Source: Elgaria multicarinata webbii
Lineage: Eukaryota; Chordata; Lepidosauria; Squamata; Anguidae
Assembly (NCBI RefSeq): GCF_023053635.1
Contig: NC_086182.1
Coordinates: 36,684,001 to 36,748,000, forward strand
Direction: 5' to 3'
DNA length: 64,000 bases
A program made the translations under genes and the position numbers. Below, piece by piece: positions 56,878 through 64,000 of this stretch. Position 1 is the first letter of the stretch. Each line of letters begins with the position of its first letter. Under the pieces are notes generated by a model. It saw only the letters and a list, made by a program, of their open reading frames with translations. It searched no databases and had not been told where the DNA came from.

Positions 56878-59190
56878 ACCTAGCGAGCGGCTTGCATGAG
56901 CCAGTTCTTGCATCCCCAGAGCTCTGCCGTACCCCACCCCACCCCGCCACAAACAGCTCTGCTCGGTTTCTCTCTGGATCAGGCAGCCCAGTTACTTTTC
57001 ACCTAGCTCCCTTGTGATCTGGCCTTTGCGCAGGGATCCCCACAAGGCCCCTGCCCAGACCAGAGCCTTGCAGGCCTGAGGTCCAGTTCAGATCCCACAC
57101 CCACTAAATCCCTGGAGGGACTTCCTAGCCACCTCTCTGCAGAGTCCGCTACCATCTACGCCAGAAGCACTCGTGTTCACAACCATGACTGCGCTGGGTG
57201 CAACTGCTCTGGGGAAAGGCTGTCAGAATATCTTTGGCACTCCAGTAAGGACAGCACAAAACACAACATGACGCAAATGGATGAAACAAGCATTTTAATC
57301 AAGGAAATGCAAACACAGAAAAGCCTGGCAGAAAGCAGATGATCCAACCGGAGCTGTTCCATCCTCCAAGCTGCCTTTTCCCACACATGTACCAAAGCAC
57401 ACATCATGGCACGTGGGAGGGAAGTTGAAAAACAGCTCACGTGTTCAGCCCTGAACCTCTGAGGAGGAGAGAGAAAGGGGGGAGCAGCACAGACGTCATT
57501 GGGGTGCTGTGATCCTGCAGAAGGCCAGGTTGCCTGGAAACCAAAAAGGAAGGAGGGGGAAGCTATGTCTTTAGGAGCAGAACTGCTTTTTAGAACCAGA
57601 GTTTAGATCAAAGAGCTAACAGGGATGCCGACTAGGGAAGCCCAGTTGGACTTGAAGACAATACTGAAGTAAATACAAGCTGCCTTGCAGGGGTGCAGGA
57701 TCGGGTGGGACGCGCATGTGTTGGGCGGAACATCCACTGAAGCAACTTTACCAGGCTTGCAAAACAGGACTGAGGAGCTGCGCTGTGCTGCTTCTCATCA
57801 ATGGAGGAAATTCTGGCGGACAGGCTTCCTGCCCAGGGCATCTTTCGTGTGTGGAGTAAAGGGATGCCCAAACTGAGGACTGGAAGCGTATGCCCAGTTG
57901 CTAGAAGCTGGCATCAAATTTCAGGAGCTAGACCTGAACAAGACTGAATAGTTTAAATTAATTTGACTTCAGTATAAAAAAATCTGGTTGCTAAAGCCTT
58001 ACTAGGTTTTTGCTTAATCAAACTTCAGCCGTGGCTCCACCAGAAAGCTTGTTTCTTGACGTGGGGCGTGTTAAAGATGGGGACGGGAGAGAACCCGGAG
58101 AGCCCAGGGAGCAGGCTGCAGGACCCCTTTGAAACACAAAAGGCTTGTGAGGTGACCAACAGGAAACAGCAGCGCCTGTAGATGATTGCTATGAAAGAAA
58201 GAGAGCGGCTGTTTGTCCACATAAACACTTTTAACCACTTGCAGCGAAAGCACTTAACAAAAACCAAGGATTTTCATTGCACAACTGCCCACGAGTCCAG
58301 AGTAAAACCAAAATCTGGCTGTGTCCAACTGCGTAAGGCTGCCAGACCTTTAGTGATAAAATACCACAGTAAAAGCAACGTGCTCTCATAAAATGGAAGC
58401 CGTGCAGTCACAAAGCGGCTCCTGCTACCTCCCCGAGAACCAGAGGCCGGCGGGAGCAGCATTTGTGCCAAACATGGCAGCTACTGCAGCCAAGACATTC
58501 TGCCTGCCAGCCACGGGACCCGCTCACGAGATAACTTGTCTCTTCATGAACACGTTTCTTAGATTACCAAGCTTTGCGCTGCTGCCAGTAGCACTGGAGC
58601 CCAGCACGGCTGCTACGCTCTGGCACGGCATGAGAGAGGAGCCGGAGCACCAGGCAGAGTTGCTTAGCAGCTTAGAAGAGTCACGTGTTGTCAAAGCAGC
58701 CGCAGCAGCAGCAGCCGCTCTGGCCTTAAGAACACTGCATGCCAGGAATTGCCAACAGCCCCCAGGAAACCGTTCCAATAATGCTGAACCTGGAGGCCCA
58801 CATTTGCTCAAGGCAGCTGAACAGAGAGACCAGGAGTGACGGAACAAGTCGGTGTTAACTACGCTTAGCGCAAGGAATACGCAACCTGAGTTGACTGAAG
58901 ATGACTCGGTGATTAAAAGGAAGTCTTGTGCTGTTGTTTTAAATCTAGATTCTGCACCAAAACAGCAGAAGAGGCTAACGTAAACAGAAGTTTCATCTCT
59001 ACCTATAAAGCGGAAAGTATGTGTATGCGATGTATGTCCGGAAATGTTTACTCGCTTCCAGATGAGTTAGAAACTTGAATTTTGACATGCTGATAGGTCA
59101 GGCTGTGCAATGTAGCAGAAAAATCTAAAAACACAGAATTTGGGGTTTTAAGTATTTTTAAAAGAATTTAATAAAAACCAAGGCTTATGC

Positions 59191-59847
59191 CTACAACTCC
59201 CAGCATGCCTTGGGCAGAACTCCCAGCATGCCTTGGGCAGGAGACCAAACTTACTGGCCTTTGGTGGGCATTGTGAGTGCATGGGAGGGTTGCCACTGCA
59301 TGTCTTTCACAACCCCAAATCCTAAGGTTGGCCTCGAGCAGTTAACCCAATTCCATATCAAAGCAAACAACCCACCTAAGCGGGCTGCGTCCATTTGAGG
59401 TGCCTCCTCCCACCCTCTGCATGGCTTTAAAATTGCAACTAGATACAACAGCGGGGGCAGAGCATGCTCAAAGGCACTCCCCGTCCTGATATCGCTGTTT
59501 TCTCAGAATATGGGGGAAGCAAGTGCACAGCCTTCACCCTTCAGAGGGAGGGAGGAAGGGGAGGTACTCTGCACATGTCCAGAAACAGACCCGATGGGGG
59601 GGGGGGGAGTGCCTGGTCCAGCCCTTCAGTACAGGCTCCTGATGGAGCACTTGGTGGGTGAGAAGCACAGGCCAAGGCAGTCCCAGCAGGATTGGCCAGA
59701 GCTGGGCGCGTCCACCGACAGCCACTTGCCTCCACTCCTCGGCGATGCTGCTCCTTGATGCTCTATCGAGGAGTAGCATCAGCAAGAAGAGGATGGCTCA
59801 GGGCACACGGCACCTGAGGGCTGCCAAAGGCATGCTGGGAGTTGTAG
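59191..59847. repeat. Inverted ACTACAACTCCCAGCATGCC-type motifs, 655 bp apart
   Basis: CTACAACTCCCAGCATGCCTT at 59191-59211 has an exact inverted copy at 59827-59847. The left motif is partly repeated in tandem at 59219-59239. The core resembles the ZNF143/SBS consensus ACTACAA(T/C)TCCCAGCATGC. It may be a TIR pair or two separate insertions. Confidence 0.5.
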
Positions 59848-59879
59848 TACTGGCATGTAGAGTGGCTGATTTAAAGTAA

Positions 59880-60345
59880 AGTATGGGTGAACAAACCAGT
59901 TCACTCTCTCTCTCTTGTCCAGCATTCTGTTCCCGCAATGACCAAATCAGGTGCTTAGGGGAAAGGCACAAGCAGGACTTGAGGGTAAGAGCACCCTCCT
60001 TCTCATGTTCCCCAGCAACTGGCAGTGAGAGTGTCCCACGGCTGCCCATACTTGAAGTAACGTATCGCCATCATGACTAGTAGCCTCGGTCTCCATGAAT
60101 GTGTCTAATCCCCTTTTAAAGACATCCATAGCGAATTCTGTAGCTTAACTCTGTGCTGCGTGAAGAAGCCCTTCCTTTCATCAGTCCTCAACCTCCCTCC
60201 GATCAGCTTCATGGGATGACGCTGGGTTCTTGTATCAGGAGAAGGAGAAAATGTTTCCCTGCCCACTTTCTCTATGCCATGCATACTTTTACATACTTTT
60301 ATCATGTTCTGCCTTAGTCTAGGCTGAAAAGCTCCAAACATTGTA
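59880..60345 (-). mobile_element. CR1-like LINE 3' region with coding remnant
   Basis: In the minus sense a frame at 60341-60105 reads IKVCKSMHGIEKVGRETFSP, SPDTRTQRHPMKLIGGRLRT and DERKGFFTQHRVKLQNSLW, a CR1-type ORF2 C-terminus (YKYMHGIEKV, FFTQRVVxLWNSLP). The 3' part carries CAGTTGCTGGGGAACATGAG and GAACAGAATGCTGGACAAGA, which links it to the 3' fragments at 480-682 and 24855-25015. Confidence 0.75.
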
Positions 60346-61069
60346 ACTTTTCCTGTTCAGGAGGAATCGCCCCCAGGGGATGAGGGTTTGGTCACCTAAA
60401 TGAGGGCAAGGTAGAACTAGGCCATGAGCACATAGTAGACCTTGACAGCCTGTCAAAGAGGCCAAAGGGCAACGGGCAGAGACATTGTAACAGCCAGGTG
60501 AGCTTCTTGCTGCATTGTTCTGCTGAACCTCCCCACGTTCAAAGGGGAGGCCAGAGTGCACCAGCATACGCAACGTTTTACATGCTGTAATGGACCAGAG
60601 CAGCCACATTGACCCCAGGTGAGCTTAAGCAACACTAGACAAAAGAACCAAAGTGACATACAGGACAGGAGGCCTCTCTGTCAAATTACTGCCTCCATGT
60701 AGATTGTGGGAAGGCAGTTTTTGAAACAGCACTGGAAATGCACACACACGGGCCTAGACAAGTTCCTTTATACGTGTGTATAAAAGAGCAACATCTTTAA
60801 ACTGCGGCAGCCAGGAACAGGGTACCAGCAGCCAAAGCATCAGAACAAGGCTCCATCCCAGAAAGGAGATGGACTGCCAAAAGGAACTCCCTACCAGGGC
60901 TGAAAAGTGTAGGTTATGAATTCATCCCTCAGGGTCCGCAGGCCCAAGGCAATTATCACAACCAAAGGGTATGATAGGAGTTTGGGGGGCAGGGGAGATC
61001 TCTTAGGATGACTTGTCTTTGGAAGCTGCTAGATCTAAACAAGTTTTCTGAGAACTCTGGGGAAACTTA

Positions 61070-61262
61070 GAAAACTGTCTTATGCCAAGTCAAACCTTTG
61101 ATCCATTTAGATGAGTATTATGTACAACACTGACTGGCAGGGGCTCTCCGGGGCATCAGACAGCATCCTTTCTCAACCCTACCTGGAGAAGCCAGGGACT
61201 GAACCTGGGGAATTCTGTATACAAAGCAGGTGCTCTACCACTGAGCTGCAGCCCCTCTCCTT
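61070..61262 (-). repeat. tRNA-derived SINE, nearly complete
   Basis: In the minus sense it begins GGGGCTGCAGCTCAGTGGTA, then AGAGCACCTGC (A box) and GGTTCAGTCCCTGG (B box), followed by CTCCAGGTAGGG and ACACTGAC-type body CTGCCAGTCAGTGTTGTAC. It is the best-preserved of four copies in the window. The A and B boxes make it look like a tRNA gene, but the body and dispersion show it is a SINE. Confidence 0.85.
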
Positions 61263-63419
61263 CCTTGCCGAGGTGACCAGTGTTGATAACTTGACTGCAC
61301 TCTAGAACCGGCAGACAGCCCAGACCATGGACGTGATTGTCCCAAGATGCTGTCTTCAGCTCAGGAGAGCTTGTTCAGCTCTTGTACAGTTTCTATCCTG
61401 TTTTTCTCCAAATGTAAGAGACCCCGGGTAGCATGGGCATAATCTACTGTGGAATTTCCAGGTCATAAACACGCGTTAACACTGTCAGACACAACACTGG
61501 AAGGAGTGCATGAAATAGAGCAATGTTTTTTATCTATAAAATACTTGTAGAATAAACTAGCAGAGAGAAAGGGAGCAAAGGATTGGAGGATGAGAGCCAC
61601 TGTGGGGAAATCTGGAAGATTTCAGGTTAATTTCTGACAAGCATCATCTATGCTGCTTGCGGCCATCACCCACCAGTTTCTATGGGAACCACAAAGAAGA
61701 GCTAACTACAGAACCATCAGGACCCTTGCAAATTTTGGTGGCTTGAACTGAAAGCACACTTCGTGTGCGGCTTCCGTAATGTCCGAAAGAATTCCGGTTC
61801 CAAGACTGCAAATCAGGTTCCATAGCTGAGCATCAGACACAGATTTCCAGTATAACACACAGAACCCTCACAGATTGTCAGAAAAGTGCCTGAAAGGGGG
61901 GCAGACCCCTTCACCCCATCACATTTCTTGCTCCGGGGGATATCTGAGGCCTAATCTATAGTCAAGCAAGCCAGCCCTCCACTGCTCATCTCTTCCCAAA
62001 CCCTTACCCAGAGACACCTGGCACTCTTCTGCCCATACATTTCAAAGGCCTAAAAAGCTACCAAGGTTTCAGGAATGGGTCGTGTCAGAGGCCAAGTTCG
62101 GTTTTGCCATTCTGGGTCATTGTTTGTGCTGTGCTAAATCCCCATTTCACAATCCACGGAGCTGAACTGCAGACCACTTCAGGCCAAGCAGTGGGGCACT
62201 GAGGCAATTTCCAAGGCAATCAGGCAGATCATGTTGGCAGCCGTCCACATTTAAACGGCACTTCTATGTCATATAGCTCTGAGGGACGGCCCTTTGATTC
62301 TTCCAGTATGACCAGAAAATTGTTGAAATGCTACCCCACTGGCCCATTCCTAGGATAGGGCTGAGCACCCATGGAATGTCATCCTATCTGTAGTAGTGTG
62401 ACATTTGCTACTTAATCACAAGGACGGCTAGGCTTGCATTATAGCCACTTAGTTTTCTAAATGATGCCACTCAGAAAGCTGACACCTGTTCTGTTAGAGA
62501 CACCAACCACTCTTAGGTCACACTTTCCAAAGGGACTGTTTTTCCTGGATTTGCAAGGGGCAGCATTTACAGTAGCCGAGAAACACGGAGGAAGCTGCTG
62601 GGTAAATAAAAGCAAGACGAACGGGTGGTGAACAAGTGTTTTGGGAGACCATGATGGGCAGACTCACAAAGTGGTGGGGCTGACAAGCACAGCAAGTTCA
62701 CTTATTCCACATCAGTTGTGACAACTAATGTGTTTAAGGACTGAGGCGTTGCTCAAGCAGGAAAACTGAAGGCAACATTCTAGCCAGGGGTTTAATCATA
62801 GCTATTTGCACTAACTGAGAATAAGCATGAGAAAATATAATCAAGACTTTACAACCCTTTGGATCATTCATCTATGCTACAATTTTTGAGAAGTCAAATC
62901 AACAAAGAGGTTCACTTTTTAGTCTACACATCTTTATCGATGCTCATATAGTGCTGAAAGTTCTGGAGCAACGCATGAGAAGAGGGCAGGCAAAACGATC
63001 TACTCCATGAAAAATAAGGCCAATTCATGTTACAGGCAGCCACTTAAAAGCACATTTTAAGCAGGCCACAATAGCAGTCTACTTGTGTGAACAGCCACTC
63101 ACCAAAATTCCCTCCTCCTCAATTATACGTCTCACTACTCGTGACCTCGCGTGTGAGCCATTAAGTACACAGCTAAACAGTCAATGCAGAGACTGATTCT
63201 TAACCTGAATCTGGGAGTCACACACAATCCCCATGCTAGCTAGCACACTACACAGCCTAATGCTGACAAAAGTGAAGGCAAGGCTTGGTACACAGAATTC
63301 CAAGGTAAGAGAGTTAGCGAAGAAAGAAGTCTTCCTACTAGTGGATTTATTTGAAATATGTATATGCCTCTCTTTATTGCAGAATTTATTAAACCAACGA
63401 TTAAACACAAGTCACAATA

Positions 63420-63985
63420 AAAACAGAATTTTTTTTTGAATTAAGTATTCAAAACCATGAAATGTACGCTTAAACAGGTAGGTTTTTAACAGGCACCGAA
63501 ACACCATCCCAGTTGGTGCCTGTCACACTGCAAGGCAGAGAGAATGCCAAAGCTGGTCACTACAAGGGGAAAAGCTTCTTCTTGGCTGCCATCAGATGTA
63601 GCTGTGTAGGCAAAGGAACAATCGGGACTCCCTGATCTATGGATCTCGGTATATGAAAAGGTTGATATAGGAGGAGGAGGAGTCCCCAAAGGTAACGCGC
63701 TCCCAAGTTGTTTAGGACTTTATACATCAAAATCACCACCTTGAGCCTGGCCCATTAACATACTGGCAGTCAACGCAGTTCTCTGAGCAAAAGCATAACA
63801 TGCTCATGGTAAACTGACCCACTCAGCAACCCAACCACCAAATTCTACACTAGCCCCAATTTCCGGACCAGTCTCAAGGGAAGTCCCACATAGAGTGCAC
63901 AGTCCAACCTTGAGATTACCAATGCATGGACTGCTGTGGCCAGGCTATCCCTAGCCAGGAATGGCCACAGTTGCTGTACTGACAG
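63420..63985 (-). mobile_element. L2 LINE ORF2 C-terminal relic
   Basis: In the minus sense it reads CALYVGLPLRLVRKLGLVQN, then AR-KV-ILMYKVLNNLGARYL and, at 63689-63486, the segment to FSYTEIHRSGSPD. L2 landmarks (LGLPLRLVRKLQLVQNAAARL, YKALNGLAP) are recognisable but frames are broken. Closest to the copy at 48585-48920. Confidence 0.7.
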
Positions 63986-64000
63986 AAACGGCTAAAAAGG

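Noticed and set aside
61200-61262. tRNA gene candidate from A-box and B-box sequences
   Set aside because: No cloverleaf completes, and the head runs into a SINE body that recurs at 26225, 44405 and 11640.

Overview
This is vertebrate nuclear DNA, most likely from a squamate reptile (a lizard is my best guess). It carries two intron-bearing genes that sit next to each other in the same order and orientation in mammals: APOA1 (apolipoprotein A-I) and SIK3 (salt-inducible kinase 3). The interspersed repeats are sauropsid in character: CR1 LINE 3' ends with the ATTCTATGATTCTA-type terminus, L2 LINE 3' ends with an AATAAATAAA tail, and tRNA-derived SINEs. The host group is inferred from these repeats and was not tested by any search. 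I recognised no bacterial gene, CRISPR array, or retroviral or LTR element. Layout: both genes are transcribed right to left, on the minus strand. Positions 1-1265 are the downstream flank of APOA1. APOA1 occupies about 1265-4112: a non-coding first exon, three coding exons of 43, 157 and 643 nt, a TATA box and an HNF4-type direct repeat. A 2.8 kb intergenic stretch with no gene I recognise separates it from the 3' end of SIK3 near 6960. SIK3 fills the rest. I could place 23 coding exons between 44246 and 9184. Their lengths sum to 3918 nt, exactly 1306 codons including the stop, and every phase agrees. The reading starts at the VAIK strand of the kinase domain. The exon or exons encoding the N-terminus and glycine-rich loop lie beyond 64000, so 44247-64000 is one large upstream intron. 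Composition changes within SIK3. From 1 to about 28.3 kb the DNA is very GC-rich, with poly-G and poly-C runs, short introns and 17 of the 23 exons. From 28.3 kb to the end it is AT-richer, introns are long, and CR1, L2, SINE and DNA-transposon relics are common. How the genes work: APOA1 encodes the secreted amphipathic-helix scaffold of HDL, and its promoter has liver-type elements. SIK3 encodes a cytosolic AMPK-related kinase activated by LKB1 on its T-loop. It is inhibited by PKA through 14-3-3 binding at RRHT, RRAS and RRFS motifs, all three of which are conserved here. The most interesting observations are a SIK3 splice acceptor that appears to be supplied by the tail of an L2 retroposon (14939), a 21-copy 29-bp minisatellite of polypurine/polypyrimidine character, a DNA transposon nested in a CR1 relic, fold-back elements, and an AT-rich insertion in the GC-rich half.
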